Source: Planctomycetaceae bacterium
GTDB taxonomy: Bacteria; Planctomycetota; Planctomycetia; Planctomycetales; Planctomycetaceae
Reading direction: 5' to 3'
NCBI GenBank assembly: GCA_027000105.1
Contig: JALTOP010000095.1
Location: forward strand, 1 to 7,049
DNA length: 7,049 nt
Below the pieces are notes generated by a model. That model worked only from the letters and a program-made list of their open reading frames with translations, made no database searches and had not been told where the DNA came from. The position numbers and the translations under genes are program-made. This document shows positions 1 to 5,714 of the stretch, piece after piece (within the stretch, counting starts at the first letter, position 1; every line of letters starts with the position of its first letter).

Positions 1-1359
1 CGATATACGTATTACGAAAAACTCGCCGCGGAAGGCGAAATTGAAATGTTCCGTAAAGTCAATGCTGTCGAACTTTGGCGAAAAATGTTGACACGCCTGT
101 TCGAGACGGGACATCCCTGGATTACCTGGAAAGATCCTTCCAACATCCGTTCGCCTCAGGACCATTGTGGCGTTGTTCACAGCAGCAACCTTTGCACGGA
201 AATTCTGCTCAACACGTCCGAAGAGGAAACGGCTGTCTGCAACCTTGGTTCGATCAACCTGAAAAAGCATATTCAGGATGGAAAACTCGATCTGGAAATG
301 CTGGAAGAAACCGTTCGCATTGCGATGCGGATGCTCGACAACGTGATCGATATCAACTACTACCCCACACCGGAATCCAGGAACGCAAACCAGAGGCATC
401 GACCGGTCGGTCTCGGCTTGATGGGCTTTCAGGATGCGTTGCTCTCGCTGGGAATCAGCTATGCCAGCGATGAGGCGATCGAATTTGCTGATCGCAGTAT
501 GGAAGCGATCTCTTACTTTGCGATTCTGGCCTCTTCCGAACTGGCCGCCGAGCGGGGCCGCTATTCCAGTTACGAGGGATCGAAATGGGACCGTGGTTTG
601 CTTCCGATCGATACCATTGACCTGCTCGAACAGGAACGGGGGCAGGCGTTGGAAATGGATCGCACCGCAACGATGGATTGGGATATAGTTCGTCAGTCGA
701 TCAGTAAAAACGGCATGCGTCACAGCAACTGCATGGCGATCGCACCGACAGCGACGATCTCGACGATCATCGGAGTTTCGCAATCTATCGAACCGAGCTA
801 CAAACACCTGTACGTGAAAAGTAACCTTTCCGGCGAGTTCACGCAGGTTAATCAGCTCCTGGTGGATGAACTGAAAAGTCGGGGGCTCTGGGATGCGGAG
901 ATGTTGAGCGCACTGAAATACTATGACGGTTCACTGGCTGAAATTGACCGAGTACCGGCTGACATCAAAGAACGCTATAAAACCGCTTTCGAGATCGAAG
1001 CCCACTGGCTGATTGAGTGTGCTTCCCGCCGACAGAAATGGATTGATATGGGGCAGTCGTTGAACCTCTACATACATGCTCCAAGTGGTCCCAAACTGCA
1101 CGACATGTACATGAAATCCTGGAATAAGGGGTTGAAAACGACTTACTACCTCCGCAGTCTGGCAGCGACCCAGGTGGAAAAATCGACCGTCGATATTAAC
1201 AGGTTCGGCATTCAGCCCCGCTGGATGAAGAATAAGAGCGCTTCAGGGGATATCCGTTTGGACCGTCCCCACGCTGAACCGGAACCGACGGAAATACCCG
1301 CCACCATGGTCGGCCAAACCTGCGACCCTAACAACCCGGACTGCGAAGCGTGTCAGTAG
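1..1359 (+). CDS. nrdA: Ribonucleoside-diphosphate reductase large (alpha) subunit, 3' part only
   Basis: Catalytic subunit of class I ribonucleotide reductase, which reduces ribonucleoside diphosphates to deoxyribonucleotides in the cytoplasm. The frame is open to base 1, so the gene starts upstream; 452 codons are visible. Family residues seen, numbered from the first visible codon: the active-site triad N63-L-C65-T-E67 (thiyl-radical Cys with its Asn and Glu), the second redox Cys C80 in AVCNLGSINL, the phosphate-binding APTATIS near residue 248, the radical-transfer Tyr pair Y382-Y383 in KTTYYLRS, and a C-terminal cysteine tail (C441, C448, C451) ending NPDCEACQ, which would re-reduce the active site via thioredoxin or glutaredoxin. 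The 15-residue spacing between C65 and C80 resembles eukaryotic R1, not E. coli NrdA. The allosteric ATP-cone and first redox Cys are outside the window. No terminator-like hairpin follows the stop; its partner nrdB lies 883 bp downstream, past an inserted gene. Identification is very secure. Confidence 0.97.
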   Translation, partial: RYTYYEKLAAEGEIEMFRKVNAVELWRKMLTRLFETGHPWITWKDPSNIRSPQDHCGVVHSSNLCTEILLNTSEEETAVCNLGSINLKKHIQDGKLDLEMLEETVRIAMRMLDNVIDINYYPTPESRNANQRHRPVGLGLMGFQDALLSLGISYASDEAIEFADRSMEAISYFAILASSELAAERGRYSSYEGSKWDRGLLPIDTIDLLEQERGQALEMDRTATMDWDIVRQSISKNGMRHSNCMAIAPTATISTIIGVSQSIEPSYKHLYVKSNLSGEFTQVNQLLVDELKSRGLWDAEMLSALKYYDGSLAEIDRVPADIKERYKTAFEIEAHWLIECASRRQKWIDMGQSLNLYIHAPSGPKLHDMYMKSWNKGLKTTYYLRSLAATQVEKSTVDINRFGIQPRWMKNKSASGDIRLDRPHAEPEPTEIPATMVGQTCDPNNPDCEACQ

Positions 1360-1416
1360 AACAGGCGTTCGAGTGCAGGTTCCAGGCGTCAGGGTTTTCG
1401 TTTTGGGAAAAGGTTG

Positions 1417-1447
1417 ATTGACCACAGAGACACGGAGAGCACTTGAG
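1417..1447 (+). repeat. Repeat copy A (ACCACAGAGACAC family), left outer
   Basis: Carries the core ACCACAGAGACAC at 1421-1433 followed by GGAG and, further on, ACTTGAG. It lies 57 bases past the nrdA stop. It is the inverted partner of copy D (22 of 26 positions) and shares the trailing ACTTGA with copy C, so A and C form a direct pair. Confidence 0.75.
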
Positions 1448-1453
1448 CATTTC

Positions 1454-1471
1454 GTCTCAGGTTGCTGAGAC
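1454..1471. repeat. Perfect 7-bp hairpin inside the left flank
   Basis: GTCTCAG and CTGAGAC flank a GTTG loop. No T-run follows on either side, so it is unlikely to be an intrinsic terminator. It lies between repeat copies A and B, as hairpin 2099-2131 lies between C and D, so it may be the core of a palindromic element. Confidence 0.5.
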
Positions 1472-1552
1472 TGCCAGACGACTGATAATTGACTGCAGGT
1501 AGGCCAAATCAAATTTTCTGCACTACGCAACGGTAATAATTTTCGAAGCATA

Positions 1553-1613
1553 CGCAAATTTTTGAAAATCTCATTTTGGTTACGGCGGTCAGAACAGACC
1601 AGTCGTGCTGGGA
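1553..1613 (+). repeat. Dispersed repeat, copy R1
   Basis: This stretch shares two exact blocks with 4546-4607: CGCAAATTTTTGAAA (15 bases) and TGGTTACGGCGGTCAGAAC (19 bases). They are separated by 9 unrelated bases here and 10 there, and a weaker match (12 of 18) continues to the right. The one-base gap difference changes the reading frame between the copies, so conservation is at DNA or RNA level and not protein level. Its right end touches repeat copy B. Function unknown: possible remnant of a mobile repeat, a small RNA or a protein-binding site. Confidence 0.75.
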
Positions 1614-1634
1614 TCTCTGTGTCTGCGTGGTCAA
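1613..1634 (-). repeat. Repeat copy B (ACCACAGAGACAC family), left inner
   Basis: Read on the minus strand it gives TGACCACGCAGACACAGAG, close to the core with the variant GCAGACACAGAG. It faces copy A across about 170 bases and lies 18 bases before the GxxExxY start codon, so it falls in that gene's leader or promoter region. Confidence 0.65.
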
Positions 1635-1652
1635 ATAAATCTGGCTTCCCCA

Positions 1653-2030
1653 ATGAGCAATCCATTAAATGAAATCACGGAACAGATTATTGGAGCATCC
1701 ATTGAAGTTCACAAGACGCTGGGGCCGGGACTGCTTGAATCTGCCTACGAGCAGTGCTTGTCTCGTGAGTTGAGTTTGAGAAAAATGGAGTTTGATAATC
1801 AGGTTGAACTGCCAGTTGAATATAAGGGGGTTAAGTTGAATGTCGGTTATCGAATCGATTTGCTTGTAATGGATCAAGTAGTTGTCGAGATCAAGGCGGT
1901 TGATAAAGTCCTGGCAGTGCACGAGGCCCAATTGATGACCTACATGAAGCTCAGCGGCAAATCCTTGGGGTTGTTGCTCAACTTTAATGTCCCGGCACTC
2001 AAGGATGGAATTACTCGCCGGATCCTTTAG
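1653..2030 (+). CDS. GxxExxY family protein, small PD-(D/E)xK-type nuclease-like protein
   Basis: A 125-residue soluble protein of the GxxExxY family, whose cellular role is not established. The naming motif is G26-L-L-E29-S-A-Y32, within GASIEVHKTLGPGLLESAYEQCL. A D69...E79-I-K81 pair (RIDLLV, VVVEIKAV) and a Q93-xxx-Y97 motif follow, which is the order seen in RecB/Cas4-like members of the PD-(D/E)xK nuclease fold, so DNA or RNA cleavage or binding is a reasonable inference. All of these residues are intact and the length is full for the family. I chose the ATG at 1653 because the family's conserved N-terminus (NEITEQIIGA) begins just after it; a GTG at 1605 would add 16 residues encoded within repeat copy B. 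No good Shine-Dalgarno precedes 1653, so expression may be weak or depend on upstream transcription. It stands alone between nrdA and nrdB and is flanked by repeats on both sides. Confidence 0.88.
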   Translation: MSNPLNEITEQIIGASIEVHKTLGPGLLESAYEQCLSRELSLRKMEFDNQVELPVEYKGVKLNVGYRIDLLVMDQVVVEIKAVDKVLAVHEAQLMTYMKLSGKSLGLLLNFNVPALKDGITRRIL

Positions 2031-2048
2031 TAGATGGAATCAGGATGC

Positions 2049-2076
2049 ACTACACAGAGACACGAAATACTTGAAG
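2049..2076 (+). repeat. Repeat copy C (ACCACAGAGACAC family), right inner
   Basis: Contains CACAGAGACACG at 2053-2064 followed by AAATACTTGAAG, resembling copy A (CACAGAGACACG, then ACTTGAG a few bases on). It begins 18 bases after the GxxExxY stop codon. Confidence 0.65.
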
Positions 2077-2098
2077 AAGTACCAGGATTACCAATTAT

Positions 2099-2131
2099 TC
2101 AGTATTCCACCCGCTTGGTTCGGAATACTGA
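2099..2131. repeat. Perfect 10-bp inverted repeat between copies C and D
   Basis: TCAGTATTCC pairs exactly with GGAATACTGA around a 13-base loop. No T-run follows in either direction, so a simple rho-independent terminator is not supported, though attenuation of read-through into nrdB is possible. By position it corresponds to the hairpin at 1454-1471, though the sequences differ. Confidence 0.6.
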
Positions 2132-2170
2132 CCCACTACTACATGACTCAATTTACTTAATCTAATCTCC

Positions 2171-2196
2171 GTGACCTCTGTGTCTCTGTGGTTAAT
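2171..2196 (-). repeat. Repeat copy D (ACCACAGAGACAC family), right outer
   Basis: Read on the minus strand this begins ATTAACCACAGAGACACAG. It matches copy A in inverted orientation at 22 of 26 positions and is closest to a common consensus. It ends 46 bases before the nrdB start codon, so any promoter belonging to nrdB must overlap or lie beside it. Confidence 0.75.
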
Positions 2197-2227
2197 TGAA
2201 TATTAAATCATATCACGCCCACTAACC

Positions 2228-2235
2228 AAAAGGAG
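2228..2235 (+). promoter_or_regulatory. Ribosome binding site of nrdB
   Basis: AAAAGGAG ends 7 bases before the ATG at 2243. It is one of the best Shine-Dalgarno sequences in the window. It fixes the nrdB start and suggests translation independent of nrdA and the GxxExxY gene. Confidence 0.8.
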
Positions 2236-2242
2236 TTTCAAG

Positions 2243-3301
2243 ATGACGTTATCTTTTCAGGAACAGCAATTCGAAAATGTCCCTCAGGGTCGATTCAAGG
2301 CAAATCAGAAGCGGCTTGTCAATTGTGCGCAGGTCGATGTGAATCAGTTGATGCCGCTGAAGTATCACTGGGCCTGGGAACATTATATCAATGGATGTGC
2401 GAATCATTGGATGCCGACCGAAGTGCCGATGACGAAGGATATCGAGCTTTGGAAATCGAATAAACTTTCCGCCGATGAACGTCGTGTCATCATGCGGAAT
2501 CTCGGTTTCTTCTCAACGGCTGAATCACTGGTGGCCAACAACATTGTGCTGGCGATTTACAAACACATCACCAATGCGGAGTGCAGGCAGTATCTGCTGC
2601 GTCAGGCGTTTGAGGAAGCCGTCCACTCGCATACATTTCTGTACGTGGTAGACAGCCTGGGACTGGATGAGGGCGAGGTCTTCAACATGTACCATGAAAT
2701 CCCTGCGATTACGCAGAAGGACGAATTTGAAATGAAGTTGACCGCTGATATCCTCAACGACAACTTCGATACCAGTACAACGGAAGGCCTGCAGACATTT
2801 CTGAGGAATCTGATTGGATATTACATCATTCTGGAGGGGATTTTCTTCTACTCCGGTTTTGTGATGATACTTTCCTTCCATCGACGCAACCTGATGACCG
2901 GAATTGGTGAACAGTTCCAGTACATTCTGCGTGATGAGACGATCCATCTGAATTTTGGAATCGATTTGATCAACGGCATCAAAGCGGAAAATCCGGAAAT
3001 CTGGACGCCCGATCTGCAGCAGGAGGTGATCGATCTGATCATGCAGTCTGTCGAGCTGGAAATCGCCTATGCCAGTGACTGCCTGCCTCGCGGCGTGATG
3101 GGCCTGAACGAACAACTGTTCCGTGACTATGTCCAGCATATTGCAGATAGACGCCTGGAACGAATTGGCTTGCCGACGCAGTTCAACTCCAGCAATCCGT
3201 TCCCCTGGATGAGCGAAACAATGGACCTTTCCAAAGAAAAGAACTTCTTTGAAACGCGTGTGACGGAATACCAGACAGGCGGAACATTGTCCTGGGACTG
3301 A
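2243..3301 (+). CDS. nrdB: Ribonucleoside-diphosphate reductase small (beta) subunit, class Ic type
   Basis: The 352-residue radical-generating subunit, partner of the upstream NrdA. It is a ferritin-like helical bundle. The metal ligands seen are E94, E125, H128, E198, E232 and H235. The position of the radical tyrosine is F132 (TTT at 2636-2638) within EEAVHSHTFLYVVDSL. All of these sit at a constant +5 offset from my recalled numbering of Chlamydia trachomatis NrdB (E89, E120, H123, F127, E193, E227, H230), as do W56 (W51), Y227 (Y222) and the C-terminal Y343 (Y338) of the radical path. Glu as first ligand plus Phe for Tyr is the class Ic signature, implying a Mn/Fe cofactor as oxidant in place of a tyrosyl radical; the metal is inferred from family knowledge. 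Full length, intact, good ribosome binding site, and followed by a strong hairpin. Regulation is not obvious; I did not find a convincing NrdR-box pair in the leader. Confidence 0.97.
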   Translation: MTLSFQEQQFENVPQGRFKANQKRLVNCAQVDVNQLMPLKYHWAWEHYINGCANHWMPTEVPMTKDIELWKSNKLSADERRVIMRNLGFFSTAESLVANNIVLAIYKHITNAECRQYLLRQAFEEAVHSHTFLYVVDSLGLDEGEVFNMYHEIPAITQKDEFEMKLTADILNDNFDTSTTEGLQTFLRNLIGYYIILEGIFFYSGFVMILSFHRRNLMTGIGEQFQYILRDETIHLNFGIDLINGIKAENPEIWTPDLQQEVIDLIMQSVELEIAYASDCLPRGVMGLNEQLFRDYVQHIADRRLERIGLPTQFNSSNPFPWMSETMDLSKEKNFFETRVTEYQTGGTLSWD

Positions 3302-3338
3302 TTCATTCGATCTGTTCAGACGGAGGCACTGATTAATC

Positions 3339-3362
3339 GGGCCAGGGAGTTTTCCCTGGCCT
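3339..3362. terminator. Strong hairpin between convergent nrdB and the exported-protein gene
   Basis: GGCCAGGGA (3340-3348) and TCCCTGGCC (3353-3361) form a perfect 9-bp stem with a GTTT loop, extended by a G-T pair. It lies 38 bases after the nrdB stop and 15 bases from the end of the opposing gene. The following T content is weak (TGTTTC), so termination efficiency is uncertain; position and stem strength suggest a bidirectional terminator. Confidence 0.7.
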
Positions 3363-3377
3363 GTTTCGCGCGCTGAA

Positions 3378-4421
3378 TCAATCCTTGTACGGAACTTCGA
3401 TCACTTTCGGAATGGGGTCGAAAGTGCACATCCACTGTCCTTCGTGGCTGGGAAGGATATACGAACTGGGCAGATAGATCGCCTTACCGGTCTGCGGATC
3501 GAAGACGGGCTTTCCGGTTTTGGGATCCAGTTTTCTCTTGGCTGCAAACTTTTCGTATATTTGTCGAATTCGGGGGTCGTCTTTGCTGTCGAAACTGCCG
3601 ACTGTGACGATGGACTGCTTGCGGTCGTGGAAAACATACGCTTCCATATTTTCTTTTTCGCGCAGTGTCCGCATGACCTGCCAGGCTTTATCGGCTGCTA
3701 CAGCCAATCCGAACCCGCTCCCCAGTTTTTTATCCGCATTGAGCCCGGTTTGCCCGGCAACCTGTGTGATTGAATTTCCGTAGAACGAGGCAACAACAAC
3801 GGTGTATTTGCCTGGATTGTCCAGCAGGGAATAGCGGTAGTGGGAATTGAAACGAATCACATCGGGATCACGTTTTCGCTTCATCGCTTCTTCCGGACTG
3901 AGCATCGGATTGATGGTGAGAAAGGCACCGCTGAGAACGCCGGGCTGGCCGGGGGTGGGTTTGTAAATCCCATCTCCCTTGAGGCATTGGGGATCGTATT
4001 TTTTTATCCACTCCAATGTTCTTTTGGCGAGCTGATTCTTCTCTTCCGGGGAATTGTAATTTCCCGCCAGAACGCAAATCTCTTTGTCGAGCAAATACGT
4101 CCGGCGTTCTTTTTGGCGTTTGCGATTGATTGTCTGGATCGATTCCCTTCTTTCATCCCGCCAGAATGTATAAGCGGGAATCCCTTTTCTTCGCAGTTCC
4201 AGAACAAGCGCTTCAGCCGCCTCTTCCGGCCCCATTCCTTCCGCTTTCATTTCCTCAGGCGGTTCACTGAAGACAGCAACCATGATCATCCAGGGGCCAT
4301 GTTTTTTTGTCAGAAAATACTTCTTCCCTTCAATGGCTTCAATTTTTCCTGCCTGAATCTGATTCGCATACAGCAGATTGAAAGTAACTGCAATCAGTAA
4401 AAAATGGATGAGGGGACGCAT
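3378..4421 (-). CDS. Exported protein with two SPOR-like repeats, function unknown
   Basis: A 347-residue protein that I do not recognise as a named family. Residues 1-24 (MRPLIHFLLIAVTFNLLYAN then QIQA) look like a Sec signal peptide with probable cleavage after A24, so it acts outside the cytoplasm. Two related segments follow. Residues 43-140 contain GPWMIMVAVFS, then ALVLELRRKGIPAYTFW, then EICVLAGNYNS. Residues 204-292 contain GKYTVVVASFYG, then AWQVMRTLREKENMEAYVFHD, then SIVTVGSFDS. This beta-alpha-beta rhythm, ending in (V)xxGxF/Y, resembles SPOR (peptidoglycan-binding) domains, but the link is inference. The C-terminal part carries two DPxTGK/DPQTGK turns near 299-313. The ATG at 4421 is chosen because GGAG lies 6 bases upstream (4428-4431) and the signal peptide begins exactly there; a TTG at 4490 would add 23 residues of unlikely sequence ahead of it. 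It lies downstream of rph on the same strand, 257 bases away. Confidence 0.8.
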   Translation of the reverse strand: MRPLIHFLLIAVTFNLLYANQIQAGKIEAIEGKKYFLTKKHGPWMIMVAVFSEPPEEMKAEGMGPEEAAEALVLELRRKGIPAYTFWRDERRESIQTINRKRQKERRTYLLDKEICVLAGNYNSPEEKNQLAKRTLEWIKKYDPQCLKGDGIYKPTPGQPGVLSGAFLTINPMLSPEEAMKRKRDPDVIRFNSHYRYSLLDNPGKYTVVVASFYGNSITQVAGQTGLNADKKLGSGFGLAVAADKAWQVMRTLREKENMEAYVFHDRKQSIVTVGSFDSKDDPRIRQIYEKFAAKRKLDPKTGKPVFDPQTGKAIYLPSSYILPSHEGQWMCTFDPIPKVIEVPYKD

Positions 4422-4427
4422 AGGGAA

Positions 4428-4431
4428 CTCC
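4428..4431 (-). promoter_or_regulatory. Ribosome binding site deciding the start of the exported protein
   Basis: GGAG read on the minus strand, 6 bases before the ATG at 4421. It supports that start over an upstream in-frame TTG. Confidence 0.6.
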
Positions 4432-4545
4432 GTTGTTTCATTGCCCAGGGGATGGGGAGTCGATGATAGTCCGCTGGACGGACCCGACAAACTGTTCCAG
4501 AACGGATCAGTCTGAATGACTTACAGTGAAAGTTCGCGAATGGCT

Positions 4546-4607
4546 CGCAAATTTTTGAAAGGAATTGGTCTGGTTACGGCGGTCAGAACGAACCGGCCGG
4601 GCAGGGA
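4546..4607 (+). repeat. Dispersed repeat, copy R2
   Basis: Second copy of the repeat at 1553-1613, in the same strand orientation although the local genes are on the minus strand. The 15-base and 19-base exact blocks are at 4546-4560 and 4571-4589. The rest of the 4422-4678 gap shows no gene and no clear terminator after rph. Upstream of the repeat is the palindrome TTCGCGAA at 4533-4540, where copy R1 has TTCGAA at 1542-1547. Confidence 0.75.
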
Positions 4608-4678
4608 AAAACAGGTGGGGAAGGATTGCAGGGACAGCAAAGCCGCCTGAACGGGGGGAAGGTATATCAACTTGAGCT

Positions 4679-5419
4679 TTATTCGTCCAGAGGCCATTTA
4701 TTTCCCAAAATTTCCCGCTGAATCGATGTCAATTCTACAATTCCCTTCTCTGCCAGTGTCAGTTGCTGGTCGAGTTGCTCTCGGGAGAAGGTTTTTTGTT
4801 CAGCCGTCCCCTGAATTTCAACAAATTGTCCTTGTCCATTCATGACCACGTTCAAATCGACTTCTGCGGTGCTGTCTTCTGAATAATCAAGATCGAGCAG
4901 CGGTTCGCCGTTGCAAATTCCGACACTGACAGCTGCAATGCTTCCGAGCAGAATTTTTGAAGGCTCACACTGCTCGTCCTGTTGCTGGAGCCAGTTGAGC
5001 GCATCGACAAGAGCGATAAAACCACCGGTGATGCCGAGCGTTCGTGTACCGCCATCGGCCTCGAGAACATCGCAATCGATCGTAATGGTGCGCGGTCCCA
5101 GTGCCTGAAAATCGATCACAGCCCGCAACGATCGCCCGATCAATCGCTGAATTTCTGAAGAGCGTCCATCAATTTTGCTACGTTCTCTCCGTTTTCTGGG
5201 AACGGTGCTTCCGGGCAGCATGCTGTATTCAGCAGTCACCCATCCGGTCGGAGTTTCTTCCTGCTTCTTCCAGGGAGGAACATCTTCCTCGATACTCGCA
5301 GTACATAGAAGTGTCGTTCGTCCCGCCTTGATGTAAACCGATCCGGGACTCGCCCCGGTAAATTCACGCTGAACGGTAATCGGACGCAACTGGTTGGATT
5401 TTCGACCATCATGTCTCAT
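4679..5419 (-). CDS. rph: Ribonuclease PH
   Basis: A 246-residue phosphate-dependent 3'-to-5' exoribonuclease that trims the 3' ends of tRNA precursors, normally as a hexameric ring in the cytoplasm. The single RNase PH domain spans the protein. Seen motifs: MRHDGRKSNQLRP at the N-terminus, GRTTLLCTASIEEDVP (33-48), GWVTAEYSMLPGST (59-72), GRSSEIQRLIGRSLRA (85-100), DCDVLEADGGTRT (115-127) and the acidic stretch DLDYSEDSTAEVDLNVV (176-192), then EIQGTAE (201-207). R86, T125 and R126 sit at the positions known for phosphate binding in B. subtilis RNase PH. Length is usual for the family. The start at 5419 is set by the conserved RxDGR N-terminus; the upstream Shine-Dalgarno is poor. It is divergent from the MFS gene and precedes the exported-protein gene on the same strand. 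The usual rdgB/HAM1 neighbour is absent here. Confidence 0.96.
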   Translation of the reverse strand: MRHDGRKSNQLRPITVQREFTGASPGSVYIKAGRTTLLCTASIEEDVPPWKKQEETPTGWVTAEYSMLPGSTVPRKRRERSKIDGRSSEIQRLIGRSLRAVIDFQALGPRTITIDCDVLEADGGTRTLGITGGFIALVDALNWLQQQDEQCEPSKILLGSIAAVSVGICNGEPLLDLDYSEDSTAEVDLNVVMNGQGQFVEIQGTAEQKTFSREQLDQQLTLAEKGIVELTSIQREILGNKWPLDE

Positions 5420-5450
5420 ATTTCAGGCTCACTTTTCGTAGCGGTTCAAC

Positions 5451-5470
5451 TTGCCAATTCGAGTTGGCAA
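5451..5470. promoter_or_regulatory. Inverted repeat upstream of rph, possible operator
   Basis: TTGCCAA and TTGGCAA enclose a 6-base centre, 31 bases upstream of the rph start. The perfect 7-bp arms would suit a dimeric repressor site or an RNA hairpin in the rph leader. No regulator can be named from the sequence. Confidence 0.35.
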
Positions 5471-5541
5471 TGGTGGTTCATGGGAAAGTTGCAACGGGAC
5501 ATTAACTTGGGAGCGGAAAAGCGTCAAGCAGGTTATTCCGG

Positions 5542-5578
5542 GGTTCCAGAAACGGTTCCAGAAACGGTGTCCAGATAC
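5542..5578 (+). repeat. Three tandem units of a 12-bp repeat in the rph/MFS gap
   Basis: GGTTCCAGAAAC occurs twice exactly (5542-5553 and 5554-5565) and is followed by a 13-base variant GGTGTCCAGATAC. It lies in the middle of the 295-bp divergent gap. It could be a direct-repeat regulator site or a chance slippage product. Confidence 0.6.
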
Positions 5579-5612
5579 GGAGTGTTCATGGCAAACAGAG
5601 ACGACCACTTAG

Positions 5613-5641
5613 TTGCAAATGCTTCAACGCATGGATAGCAT
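5613..5641 (+). promoter_or_regulatory. Weak candidate sigma70-like promoter for the MFS gene
   Basis: TTGCAA and TAGCAT, each matching 4 of 6 consensus bases, are separated by 17 bases and lie about 75 bases before the start codon. Such matches are common by chance, so this is only a suggestion. Confidence 0.2.
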
Positions 5642-5714
5642 GCACGTTCAATTATCTATCAATGTTTCATTGTCCCACTTCATTCACCGGGAATTCATAG
5701 AGGAACAGCAACGC

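Larger units (their letters stand above)
1417..2196. mobile_element. Putative GxxExxY cassette bounded by 26-bp imperfect inverted repeats
   Basis: A 780-bp block between nrdA and nrdB is bounded by inverted copies of the same repeat: 1417-1442 on the plus strand and 2171-2196 on the minus strand match at 22 of 26 positions. It contains one gene, the GxxExxY protein, plus two further inner repeat copies and two hairpins. I see no transposase and no obvious target-site duplication outside the ends (flanks around 1405-1416 and 2197-2208 differ). It is therefore not a classical insertion sequence. It could be a cargo gene sitting between two independent REP-like palindromic elements. The mobility is inferred from position (splitting a normally compact gene pair) and from the terminal repeats; it has not been shown. 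Confidence 0.4.

Noticed and set aside
1605..1652. GTG at 1605 as the GxxExxY start
   Set aside because: The extra 16 residues are encoded by repeat copy B and adjoining sequence and precede the family's conserved N-terminus; ATG at 1653 fits better.
1243..1665. 140-residue minus-strand open frame over the nrdA end and the repeats
   Set aside because: Overlaps the conserved NrdA C-terminus and crosses repeat copies A and B; no family resemblance.
1417..2196. CRISPR array
   Set aside because: The repeat copies alternate in orientation, are irregularly spaced and number only four; no cas genes.
2525..3139. 204-residue open frame on the minus strand
   Set aside because: Lies wholly antisense to nrdB, whose residues are strongly conserved; the antisense product resembles no family I know.
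3840..4400. 186-residue open frame on the plus strand
   Set aside because: Antisense to the exported-protein gene, which has a signal peptide, ribosome binding site and internal duplication; the plus-strand frame has none of these.
4469..4483. GTCCG-CTGGA-CGGAC hairpin upstream of the exported-protein gene
   Set aside because: Only a 5-bp stem with no T-run; expected by chance in a window of this size.
5640..5714. ATG at 5640 as the MFS start
   Set aside because: In frame and open, but it adds a polar 25-residue leader without a better ribosome binding site than that of 5715.
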